64,000 nt of DNA from Cryptomeria japonica (taxonomy: Eukaryota > Streptophyta > Pinopsida > Cupressales > Cupressaceae): the NCBI RefSeq assembly GCF_030272615.1, contig NC_081414.1:780186119-780250118 (forward strand). The letters are read 5' to 3'. The notes below the pieces were generated by a model. It saw nothing but the letters and a program-made list of their open reading frames with translations. It ran no database searches and had not been told where the DNA came from. The position numbers and the translations under genes are program-made. Below are positions 38,420 to 49,309 of the stretch, piece after piece; within the stretch, counting starts at the first letter, position 1, and every line of letters starts with the position of its first letter.

Positions 38420-40000
38420 GATACCATTATCCATATCTCTAGCTACATTGTATTTCCTCAACTCCCTCGCAGACTTCCTCCCCAACTTAGAATCCTTACC
38501 AACATCTGTAGACTTTCTAGCACTTTCGATCAATAGTGGATAGGGAGATGGGGAGATATTTGAATAATTAAAAGAAAATTTATCTAGTTAGGAATCATCA
38601 TTGGAGGGTGTAAAATAGGAACTATCCACCATCTACGAATTCTTTATCCAAAGATGAGTGGACCTAACCATGAAGAGGAGTAACTTGCTCAAGTGAGACC
38701 TTAGAGGTACTCATAGAGGTGAGGATCCCCTTAAGAAAACCTATTTAACCACAAAGAGAACAATGTCCAAAATTGGGGATGGTAAGCTAAAAACCTTAGG
38801 CCCTCCAACAATAAGTGGACAAACAATCTCCTTCATGATATCTTGTAGAGAGAGAAGAACCTCCAAGGAGACTTTAGGAGGAGAATCTAACACCCCATTC
38901 AATGAGGGATCCTTTTTAAGATTAAAATCTAGTAGGAGTGAAGTTTCCACACACTATTTTTAATGGAGTTTCACCATTATAATCCACTTTCTTCCAATCT
39001 AATCTCAGGTGAATTGAGCTAGTGCAGAACTCCTCTTTAACCAAGTTCATAATCACCAAACATTTACCTTTCATCCTATAGAACACCCCTTTATGACCAA
39101 CTTTCTAACAATGGATGCTGAGAAGGCCCACCAAATAAAAAAATTGACAAAATGGAGTTATTTTTTCATACTCAATTAGCTAGGTTCATGAACCTAGATG
39201 AGACTTTTGTTCAATCAAAAAAGGTAATGATGAGCTAGGCACAACAATAATGTAGAACCATGCAAACACTAGATTGCACCTTTATTTAGTGATATAGTCT
39301 AATAAAAAAAACTTGCCAAAGGAGTTTACAATACCAACCATGATTTATTCATCCTATAATTATAATTGAAGGCCCTAGGGATTGACCTAGGTTGGAATAA
39401 CCCTCACTAGGTGGATCTTAGGGTTGAAACTCGGGCACCACTTAAAAACAAGAAGTTATTTCTTACCAAAGAACTAGGGCTTGAAAGAGAAAATATACAT
39501 GAAATATTTCTTTAGAGAGAAGGAGAAGTAAATCATGTATTTAGGAATAGTAGAGACAAATTAAATACCCTTTAGAGGCCACTTATCTATCATCCACTTT
39601 CGAACAATAGCGATCTCCAAGTGTCTTCCCAAAAAAGTATCCACCAATGAGTTATCCATCTTAGCAAGAGAATGATTCAATTAAAATTATTTGGTGTTTA
39701 AAAAATTTTCTTTCTTAGTATGCTCAATTGAAACCCCATCCATATGAATGAAGTACCCACCATTAAAAACGTCCTTCCAACTACCTTGGGGATTGTTACT
39801 AATTGATTCCATTGGGGAAGAAAAGGACACACTAATCTTTTCCTTAGCATTGACATCCTTTCAATTAGACATAGAGTGAGATCCCAAGATGGCCCCACCT
39901 TCACCAAGGATCCCCCCTTCCACAAGTATTTCAGGGAACATGAGAAGGCAATTTGCATGGTAATCAATATTTTGAGCTGATAGTCAGAAGGGTTCTAGAT
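38420..40000 (-). pseudogene. LINE copy 2 ORF1 (DUF4283-like, decayed)
   Basis: Upstream of the endonuclease on the minus strand. Near 39500-39670 the translation gives SLVDTFLGRHLEIAIVRKWM followed by DKWPLKGI and later PKYMIYFSF, which matches the DUF4283 pattern of plant LINE ORF1 RNA-binding proteins. The open frame at 39698-39967 covers the region before it but is probably out of frame for much of its length. A knuckle-like GHCSLC is visible near 38780 but is not a complete CCHC. The 5' end of the LINE is somewhere near 40000-40080; no TSD was identified. Confidence 0.6.
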
Positions 40001-40017
40001 CTTCATTGCACCTATTC

Positions 40018-41000
40018 TTCTCCTGCACGTTCTTGCATGCACCAATACTAGAAAAATCCTACCCAATCCAAGTAGAGGTTATTTTAAAATATAATAAAAT
40101 AATTTTTTTAGTATGTAAGTTTTTGGGAGGTTTTCTTTATAGGTTATTTGTTTGCTACAAAATAAAGCTTTAAAAATCCATTAAACTATATTATATGTAA
40201 TCGTCATGTCAAATTTTCATGAATATAAACATATCATTTTTATTCTATGCAATAATAATGTAATTCTTCAATGTAATGTGTTATGCATTGTAACACAAGT
40301 AAGTAAAACCTCAAAATCATTTCAAAAGGAATTATTGTTAAATTCTTTAAGTTTTTGCATAACTAGACTATCCAAATATGACTACGTTGGATTCACTATA
40401 AATTACCAATTTATCTTCACATTGTTTTCCTTAACTACCTATGAAAATTGTATCAAATAGATATATTATAATTTTAGACTACGTTATATGAAATTTTGAT
40501 AACCTCTATAAAATTTATCATCTATTGCGATTTAGAAAATATGGGCAAGTAGAGAGTAAATTGGCTGGTTAATTATTGAGCATGTATTGATTGAAGGAAG
40601 AATTATGTACATGAATTTATTTAAGAGCATGAGGTCCACTACAACTGATATGATATTTTCTTTCATATTATTATGCATATATCATTATCAGCTTAAGTTT
40701 TAGGGTTTTGTGTTTTTTAGGATTTAGGATTTTATGGTGTCTAGTGTTTAGGGTTTACAATTTTATGGTGTGTAATGCTTAGGTTTATGATTTTGTGGTT
40801 TGTAAGGTATACTATTTTTGTGATTTTTAGGATTTAAAGTTTATAAGTTTGTGGTGTTTAGGTTTCATGGTTTACAATTTAGGTTACTTCATTATCAATT
40901 TCATTTATAGATCATAAAATAAAAAAGCTGGTAAAAATAAAAACCAAGGACTTCTTAAACCCTAATACCTAAACATAAATGTAAATAGAAAAATAACATT
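40018..41000. other. AT-rich stretch with degenerate TTTAGG-type repeats
   Basis: No gene was recognised. From about 40695 to 40885 the sequence is a loose tandem of words like TTTAGGGTTT and TTTTATGGTGT. They resemble the plant telomere unit TTTAGGG but are too irregular to be a telomeric array. Confidence 0.4.
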
Positions 41001-41059
41001 AAAATAGTAAGAAAAGCTACTTGAAGGTCTATACTATCAATGAGGCTAGTGGGAGGGCT

Positions 41060-41215
41060 ATAGCTATTCTGGCTCCAAAACGGCATGCCATGCCATGATC
41101 TGGCTCCCCAAAATTGCATGCCCTTTCATGCCATACAACCCCATACAACATGTTCCAGGACCCACCATCGGGCTTCTAACATGGAGGCATGTTTCCATTT
41201 GTGGTTGACGGAAAG
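41060..41215. repeat. Segment inverted-homologous to 57900-58105
   Basis: Contains CTATTCTGGCTCCAAAA and, further on, GGACCCACCATCGGGCT and a GGTTGACGGAAAG stretch. The reverse complement of 57900-58105 holds the same words in the same order. It lies directly upstream of the candidate gene and its homology ends before the G-box. Confidence 0.6.
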
Positions 41216-41287
41216 CATTTGCATGCGGCTAATATTTGTCAGCCACTCTCCTGGTCACTCCTCACGGGCACGGGTATAGTTTGTAGC

Positions 41288-41293
41288 CACGTG
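41288..41293 (+). promoter_or_regulatory. G-box / ABRE-like element
   Basis: CACGTG within GCCACGTGTGTCC, about 200 bases upstream of the candidate start codon. The core is bound by plant bZIP and bHLH factors. Its use here is inference from position only. Confidence 0.35.
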
Positions 41294-41493
41294 TGTCCAA
41301 AAATTTGAATTTCAATTTTAAAACTCCTATCCCACTCCCACCCAAACATATTTGTTTTGAATTCTACCGTTATTGAATTCCATTTTCATTTTTTGATGCT
41401 GCAATTTCATTTCCATTTTTTGATGCTAGGTTTGGATGTCGTAGCCAGACTGAGGTTAAGAGGTTTTTCTTACTGGTGCTAGTCGTTGTCGTC

Positions 41494-42096
41494 ATGGGAA
41501 GAATGGAGATGAAGGGTTCGTCTTATAGAAGCGGTGCTCCTGACTTTTTGTCTCAGATCTATAAGGAGGCGCCTTATTTTCCTAGCATGGATGGAGGAAA
41601 GACTTTTCTGGGAGATTTCTGGCATTATTCTTTCATGCTGATATGCATTTTGGCAACTTCAGCTGAGGCATTGAATGACACAGGTTTGGGTTACATATTA
41701 ATGAAATCTATTAGTCTATATTGTAGTTCTTAATAAAAGTGATAATTTCTGCAGATATTTGTGTTGCCCAGGGTCAAATCAATTTGCATGGGAAAGATTT
41801 CAATGGCAAACCAATCTTAGGAGATAAGGTATTGATACTTAAAATACCCATAACATATTTTTTCCTCCAACTACATATTCAGTGTTTTGTTTCTTTTATC
41901 TATGATGCACAAGCATGAATTGTTGTTTTATTATCTATAACAGCTTGGAGAAGCCAAAAGAAAGAAAGAAATCAGATTTTTTCCAGAAGAGTATTGGTAC
42001 AAAACCAAAAGTATTAAAGAAGGGAGAGCAAAAATTTGGATTCATCAATCCAATTATCATGATCCTACCACCCATCCAATTGCTCCATCTCCATGA
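41494..42096 (+). CDS. Candidate host gene with three exons, product unknown
   Basis: Exons: 41494-41683, 41755-41828 and 41944-42096. Introns are GT-AG, with donors ACAG/GTTTGG and AAG/GTATTG and acceptors TTTCTGCAG and CTATAACAG. Phases agree (1, then 0) and the joined length is 417 bases, giving 138 residues and a TGA stop. Residues about 42-58 form a hydrophobic segment (HYSFMLICILA) ending in SAEA, which could be an internal signal or membrane anchor. The third exon is rich in Lys, Arg and aromatic residues and ends with several prolines. I do not recognise the family. The start is the first ATG of the frame; a GTG-initiated extension upstream was ignored. Neighbouring repeats mean it could be a fragment of a larger gene, with further exons not seen, or a captured gene piece. 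The splice consistency is what supports it. Confidence 0.5.
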
Positions 42097-42099
42097 TAA

Positions 42100-43005
42100 A
42101 CATAAAATTGGGTTTATTGTTCAAAGTTTGCATTGTAATATTTGAAGGATGTATGGACAAAAAGTAGTGTGTGAATGTTATTTTTGAGCATCTGATTATC
42201 ATAACATTATCTAAGCACAAAATGCATGGATTGCTAGACCTATAAATGCTTGATATTTTATCTTTTCTTAAGTAGGAACAACATAGTGTAAAGAAAAATT
42301 TTGTCTTGTTTTTTTGCTGTAGCTGGGTATGATTAAAATGATGTCTAGAGTTACAGAAGAATAATTTCCCTTTGTTCTTTCGTAGTCTTTGTCATGCTTC
42401 TCCAGTGGCGTTTTTGAATCTGAAATATTGAAATCAATGTTGTTGTAGATATAGAGTTTATTTTGTGAGGTTTTTCCCATCATAGAGTTTGATCGAACAT
42501 CAGTGGAAAAAGTTTGTACTCTCATACCTAGAGACATTTCATGTTAATCAATGTCACATTCTTTGAATAAGAAAAGTTTTGTCTATATTTTAATGTGACT
42601 CTTGGGTGCTATGAATGTGAAGTGATTGTATTTTATAAAATGTGTGAATGAATCACACTTCATAATCTGTGAATGAATCACACTTCATAATCTACCAGTG
42701 TATGAAGAAAATAGATAACATTTTTTCCCCTTTAAATTTTAGAGATATTTCAGTCTATTATTATTTTTGTAGACTACGAAAAAAATTGTCTTCAATTTTT
42801 ATTTCATTTTTTTTTCTTCGTATTGCTTTATGAAATTCACAGTCATGTTTGCTTTATAATTTTTACAGTCACAATGGTTAGTGCAAATAATGGACGAGGC
42901 ATATGTAACATATGCTCAAGTTTTACTTGCAACCTTATTAGTATGGCTTTGACGCCCCCAAAATTACAGTTTAGTTTTCTGAAGTGAAAAATTATTAATT
43001 GTAAT
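42100..43005. other. No recognisable feature
   Basis: AT-rich stretch after the candidate gene. A two-unit repeat of GTGAATGAATCACACTTCATAATCT lies at about 42643-42693. Nothing else was seen before the module array starts at 43010. Confidence 0.5.
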
Positions 43006-43289
43006 TATTGATTCGCGGACTGCGTGGCCGCCATTTCCTTTTGCCCCGCGAAACAACGAATTCGACTAACATAGTGTGTTAGTAGCTTTCGTTGATTCAT
43101 GGGTTATGTGGCTGCCATTTTCTTTTGCCCTATGAAACCTATGAATTTGACTAAAATGGTGTGTTAGTCACTTTCGTTGATTCGCGAGCTACGTGGCTGC
43201 CATTTATTTTTCCTCACGAAATGATGAATTTGACTAACATGGTGTGTTAGTAACTTTCGCTGATTCGTGGACTATGTGGCCACCATTTC

Positions 43290-45240
43290 CTTTTGCCTCA
43301 TAAAACATCCTAGTCTAATCTGTCAGGCCCACCATCCTTTCACTGCTTCGCGAAAGATAAACTCAATGCTATTTTGCCCACCAAAATAACATAGACCATC
43401 GGATCCTTTTCAAGATGCACCTTCTTTACTTTCCACATCATCCTACATTGGGGAAGCCTACGTCAATAAGACCGAAACAACCCAAAAGTGACTAACATGC
43501 TATGTTAGTCGAATTCGTTGTTTCACGATCCAAAATGAAATGGCAGCCACGTAGTCTGCGAATCAGCAAAAGTGACTAACACACTATGTTAGTCGAATTT
43601 GTTGTTTCGTGAGGCAAAAGGAAATGGTGGCCACATAGTTTGTGAATTAGCGAAAGCGACTAACACACCATGTTAGTTGAATTCACTGTTTTGCAGGGCA
43701 AAAGGAAATGGCGGCCATGCAGTCTGTGAATTAGGGAAAGCCCTTTATTGTCATCGGGATAACATACACTATCGGCAATGAGGAAAAAATGTCATCCCGA
43801 TACCCAATGGGGCTATTGGTGGAGCTCTTACCGATAACCAATGGAGTCATGTCTTCATAGTGCTAGCATTGGGTTATTGGGAGGTCCCAATTTATGTTAC
43901 CCTGATACCTCATGCACTAAATGGAGAAGGGGACTCTATCAGAGAGACTCTCTCCAATAAAGTGATACCAAGCAAGAAGGGGAGTCAGACTCATCAGGAT
44001 AACATACATTGTCGGGGAGATGCATTTTGAGTTATCCCGGTGCACGATGAGGAAGATGAGCTCGGCACAAATGAAGTGACTACATCGGGGAAGCCTATGC
44101 CAATAAGACCAAAACAACCCGAAAGTAACTAACACGCCATGTTAGTTGAATTCACTATTTCGTGAGGAAAAATAAATGGTGGCCACGCATCTCACAAATC
44201 AGAAAAAGTGAGTAACATTACCTCTCTTTCTCATTCTCTCCCTCTCTCCCTTTCTCATTACCACCATTTTCTTTTGCCCTGCGAATCCTATGAATTCAAC
44301 TAACAAGGCATGTTAGTCACTTTCGCTAATTCACGGGCTGCGTGGCCGCCATTTATTTTTCCTCGTGAAATAGCAAATTTGACTAATATGGCGTGTTAGT
44401 CACTTTCAAGTTGTTTTTGTCTTATTGGCATAGGCTTCCCTGATGTAGTCACTTCATTTGTATCGAGCTCATCTTCCTCATTGGGGCATCGAGATAACTC
44501 AAAACACATCTACCCGACAATGTATGTTATCCCAATGAGTCTGACTCCCCTTCTTGCTTGGTATCACTTTATCAGAGAGAGTCTCTATGATAGAGTCCCC
44601 TTCTCCATTTAGTGCATCAGGTATCAGGGTAACATAAATTGGGACCTCCTGATAACCCGATGTCACCATTATGAAGACATGACTCCATTGGTTATCGACA
44701 AGAGCTCCACTGATAGCCCCATCGGGTATCGGGATGACATTTTTTCCTCATTACCAATAGTGCATGTTATCCTGATGACAATAAAGGGCTTTCCCTAATT
44801 CATGGGCTGCATGGCCGCCATTTCCTTTTGCCCCATGAAATAGTGAATTTGACTAACATGGCGTGTTAGTCACTTTCACTAATTCACAGACTATGTGGCC
44901 ACCATTTCCTTTTGTCTCATGAAACAACAAATTCCACTAACATAGTGTGTTAGTCACTTTCGCTGATTCATAGACTACGTGGCCCCCATTTCATTTTGGA
45001 CTGCAAAACAATGAATTCGACTAACATAGCATGTTAGTCGCTTTTGGGTTGTTTCGATCTTATCGACATAGGCTTCCCCGATGTAGGATGACGTGGAAAG
45101 TAAAGAAGGTGCATCTTGAAAAGGATCCGACGGTCTGCATTATTTTGGTGGGCAAAATAGCATTGAGTTTATCTTTTGCAAAGCAGCAAAAGGATGGTGG
45201 GCTCGATAGATTAAGTAGTATGGAGGGACTAAAACACGTA
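43290..45240. repeat. Inverted repeat inside the module array (axis about 44.27 kb)
   Basis: 43290-44165 and the reverse complement of 44400-45235 carry the same blocks in order: the ATGGTGGGC block, the GACATAGGCTTCCC block, the GACTCTATC-AGAGAGACTCT block and the GATAACATAC block. The central ~230 bases include a short CT tract (44221-44258). Confidence 0.75.
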
Positions 45241-46460
45241 TTGGGGTAACATAAACTGGGACCTCCCAATAACCCAATGTCACTACTATGAAGACATGAC
45301 TCCATCAGTTATCAACAAGAGCTCCACCGATAGCCCCATCGGGTATCGGGATGACATTTTTTCCTCATTCCCGATAGTGTATGTTATCCCAATGACAATA
45401 AAGGGCTTTCATTGATTCATGGGCTGCATGGCTGCCATTTCCTTTTGCCCCGTGAAACAACGAATTTGACTAAGATGGTGTGTTAGTCACTTTTGCTGAT
45501 TCGCAGACTATGTGGCCACCATTTCCTTTTGCCTCATGAAATAGAAAACTAACATAGTGTGTTAGTGACTTTCGCTAATTCGCAGACTATGTGGCCGCCA
45601 TTTCCTCTTGGACCTTGAAACAACGAATTCGACTAACATAGCGTGTTTGTTGCTTTTGGGTTGTTTCGGTCTTATCGATGTAGGATGACGTGGAAACTAA
45701 AGAAGGTGCATCTTGAAAAGGATTTGATGGTCTGCGTTATTTTGATGGGCGAAATAGCATGGAGTTAATCTTTCACGAAGTAGCAAAAGGATGGTGAGCC
45801 CGACAGATTAGGTAGTACAGAGGGACTAACACGTGTATCGGGGTATTGGGTATCGAGGTAACATAATTTGGGACCTCCCGATAACCTGATGTCACCGCTA
45901 TGAAGACATGACTCCATTAGTTATCAACAAGAGCTCCACCGATAGCCCCATCGAGTATTGGGATGACATTTTTTCATCATTGCCGATAGTGTATGTTATC
46001 CCAATGACTTTAAAGGGCTTTCCCTGATTTGCGGGTTGTGTGGCCGCCATTTCCTTTTGCCCCACGAAACAGTGAATTCAACTAACATGGCGTGTTAGTC
46101 ACTTTCGCTGATTCGTAAACTATGTGGCCACCATTTCCTTTTGCCTCACGAAACAACAAGTTCCACTAACATATCATGTTAGTCACTTTCACTGATTCGT
46201 AGACTACATGGCCGCCATTTCCTTTTGGACTGCGAAACAACGAATTCGACTAACATAGCATGTTATTCACTTTTGGGTTGTTTTAGTCTTATCGACATAG
46301 GCTTCTCTAATGTAGGATGAAATGTAAAGTAAAGAAGGTGCATCTTGAAAAGGATTCGATGGTCTGCATTATTTCAGTGGGTGAAATAGCGTGGAGTTTA
46401 TCTTTCGCGAAGCAACGAAAGGATGGTGGGCCCGACAGATTAGACTAGGATGTTTCACGA
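44787..46460. repeat. ~0.61 kb higher-order tandem repeat, about 2.7 copies
   Basis: The word AAGGGCTTTCC (or AAGGGCTTTCATT) recurs at about 44787, 45401 and 46013, so the period is near 613 bases. Each unit holds several 84-bp modules, then the block with AAAGAAGGTGCATCTTGAAA (45106, ~45700, ~46330), then the GGGACCTCCCGATAACC block (absent from the last, partial unit). Confidence 0.8.
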
Positions 46461-46821
46461 GGGAAAAGGAAATGGTGGCCACATAGTCCGTGAATCATTG
46501 AAAGCTACTAACACACCATGTTATTCGAATTCGCTATTTCGCAAGGAAAAATAAATGGCAGCCATGTAGCCCGCGAATCAGCGAAAGTGACTAACATGCC
46601 ATGTTAGTCAAATTCACAGGTTTCATAGGGCAAAAGAAAATGGCGGCCACATAGCCCATGAACCAGTGAAAGCTACTAACACTCTATGTTAGTCAAATTC
46701 ATTGTTTCACAGGGCAAAAGGAAATGGTGGCCATGCAGTCCACGAATCAGTAAAAGCGACTAACAGGCTATGTTAGTTGAATCTTCCATCAACACGCTAT
46801 GTGCCTAAACAATGTTCCATG

Positions 46822-46828
<7 letters not shown>

Positions 46829-46860
<32 letters not shown>

Positions 46861-46994
46861 TCTCTGCCATTCTTTCTATCTTAAGTCTCTCTCCCTCTCT
46901 TCCTCTATCTCTCTATCTCACTCTCCTCCTTTGTCAAGTGTATCTCTTTCCCACTCTCTCCCTACCTCCCCCACTCCCTTTCTCTTTTTCATTT

Positions 46995-47051
<57 letters not shown>

Positions 47052-47240
47052 CCGCATTCTTTATCTCTAAAGTCTCTCCCTCGCTTCCTCTCTATCTCAC
47101 TCTCCCCTTCTCTCAGGTGTATCTCTCTCTTATTCTCCCCTTCTCTATTCCCCCTCCCTCTCTCCCTTTCTCATTACCTCTCTTTCTCACTCTCTCCCTA
47201 TCTCCCTCTCTCCCTATCTCCCTCTCTTTGCACCAATTAG
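46829..47240 (+). repeat. CT-rich microsatellite tract
   Basis: Mostly CTCTCTCC-type units, with a pure (CT)n run at about 46997-47049. Its inverted partner is the GA tract at 57010-57375. Confidence 0.9.
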
Positions 47241-47719
47241 GGTGACCTCCAATGGTTAAATTGAGACACCAAGATCCAAAATCACCAAGAAGGGGAAGTG
47301 CACTAACGTATTTAAATATGTCTCTTTTAAGGAAGGCAAGGATGCCCTAGGCACCCCTATACAGAAAAGGGTGCCTCGAGTGCACCTATTCATCAAAAAG
47401 AGGGAAAATAAATGAGGAATAAAGAGCAAAAAACTCAATGTTAGGGTTTAGATTACCGTGCAAAAAGATGACATTAGTTTTGAGGTAAAAAGGCTTCAAA
47501 TGGACTCAGGTGAGAGCTAAGATGGGACACATGAAAGTAGGGGCACATAAAGTTTTGTAAATTTTGCTAGGTTACAAGTTACAACACTTCACTATCTCTC
47601 TCACTCATACACACACTCCTTATTTCTATCTCTCTATAAATCTCCTTTCCACCTCTCTCTATCTTTGTGTTCCTCTCTTTGTTCTATATATATCTCTCTA
47701 CCTCTATCTCATTATCTAT

Positions 47720-47880
47720 ACTAAGGGATCATATAGTGTCCTATGACCCCTTAGGACTCCATAAGACATCTTATTTATCATTACAAGTCATATGGTGTCC
47801 TATGACCCCATAGGACACATGGATGGATCCCTAGGATACCATATGAACCCTAAGAATACCATATGACCCTAGAGAGGGAG
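47720..47880. repeat. Short satellite block, left arm
   Basis: Same CATATGGTGTCCTATGACCC vocabulary as the long blocks. It is paired with 56805-56935 in the right arm. Confidence 0.8.
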
Positions 47881-48049
47881 AGAGGGGTAGGAGAGCAAGG
47901 TAATGGGAGAGAGACACACCTAATAGAGGAGGAGAATCAGATAGAGAGATAGATATTGAGAGGGAGAGACAAGAGATAAATGAGAGAAAGAGAGATGGAG
48001 AGAGAGAGGCAGGGAAACCGAGATAGAGAAAACATAATATTGATGAATC

Positions 48050-48680
48050 AACACCTTGAGGTCAACATAATTTGTATTCTGATGATGTTTGAAAATCATT
48101 GTTGAGTTATTATAGATGTATCTTCTTCTTCATCAATAACATACAAACACATCTCATTAAACAAAATAAGCATTTTCTCATCATATTGCTCAATATAACT
48201 AGGTGACTCATTAAACAAAACAATCAAAAACTTGTTATCAACACTTTTTCCTTGCTCTTTAACCTATTGTTTTATATCATCATACATATCATTTTATTGC
48301 AATAAATTTAATTTTTGTATTTCTACATCATTTGCAGGTGTATTGACAAAAGATAACTTTGTCTCTACCTCAAAAAAGTCTCTCTTTTGTTCAACAAAAT
48401 AGCTCTTTAGATATATAATAGGACCTCTTGGACAAAGGAAAATGATGCTAGGGGCATGAAAGTTGATTTGAAGAAGGACTTTGATAAGATTTGGGGGTTC
48501 CTTGAGGTGGAGACATCTCTTTAAAGGGTTTCTCTTGGGGAATGATGACCTAGTTTTCTACATTCATTTAACATCTTGCATGCGTTGAAAGCTTCTAAAT
48601 CTTGTGATTTCAACTTTAGAAGAATCACTTGAAGGTTGAATCTATAGTTTCTTCTTCAGTTTCCATAAACCTCTCTCTCT
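48050..48680. other. Unique segment of the left arm
   Basis: Not simple sequence and without an open frame that I recognise. Its near-identical inverted partner is 56035-56640. It is the best stretch for dating the inverted duplication because it is not microsatellite. Confidence 0.75.
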
Positions 48681-48689
48681 CTCTAAACC

Positions 48690-49305
48690 CTTCCCTTCCT
48701 CCACCCCTCTCTCTCACCTAGGATCTTTCTCTAGTCTCATACTCATTTTCTATCCATTCCTCCCTCTCACTTAGTATCTCTCTCTCTCTCTTAGGTTAGC
48801 CTTGGGAGGTAGAGAGGGAGAGAGAAGAGAGGATGGAGGGAGAGAGGGAAAGAGAGGGTGAGAAGGAGAGATACTTGAGAGAGAAAGAGAAAGGGAATGG
48901 GATAGAAAGAAAGAGTGTTAGAGGGAAAGAGAGAGACTTGAGAGAGAAAGGGAGAGAGGGAGAGAGGGAAAGAATGTGAGAGAGAGACACTTCAGAGAGG
49001 GAGAGGGAAATAATGGGAAGGAGAGGGGGTGAGGGAAGAGAGAGGATGGGGGAGGGAGGGGAGAGGGAAAGAATGGAGAGAATGGAAAGAATGGGAGAGA
49101 GACACCTATGAGAGAGGGAGTGAGAGATAGAGAAAGGGAAAGGGAGGGATAGGGAGAGATGGAGAGAGAGAGAGGGAGATAATGAGAGAAAGAGAGAGAT
49201 GCCTAAGGGAGGGGGAGTGAGAGAGATAGAGATAGAGGGTGAGAAGGAGAAGGGGGTTGGGAGAGAGAGAGGTAAAAAGAGTTAGAGGGAAAGAGATAGA
49301 GACCA
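48690..49305. repeat. CT then GA simple-sequence tract
   Basis: About 48690-48795 is CT-rich and 48810-49305 is GAGAGGGA-rich. The partner in the right arm is 55125-55980. Confidence 0.85.
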
Positions 49306-49309
49306 TATG

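Larger units (their letters stand above)
43010..46800. repeat. Array of ~84-bp palindromic-core modules in both orientations
   Basis: The module begins GATTCGCGGACTGCGTGG, continues through GCCGCCATTTCC and GCGAAACAACGAATTC, and ends in a palindromic core ACTAACA-NNNNN-TGTTAGT. Starts at 43010, 43094, 43179 and 43262 give a period of 83-85 bp. Further copies occur in both orientations, for example 43500-43740 reversed and 44280-44410 forward. They are interleaved with blocks of the type ATCGGGATAACATA / CCTCCCGATAACC. The modules are richer in CG than the flanks, and many CG sites show TG or CA variants. No coding capacity was seen. Confidence 0.85.

Noticed and set aside
40695-40885. Interstitial telomere array
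   Set aside because: TTTAGGG-like words are too irregular; no run of perfect units.
43010-46800. CRISPR-like array (84-bp period with palindromic core)
   Set aside because: No distinct spacers, modules occur in both orientations, and the context is a plant nuclear genome.
46812-47240. 142-codon frame rich in Leu-Ser (and similar frames at 53261, 55314, 57011)
   Set aside because: Low-complexity translation of CT/GA microsatellites.
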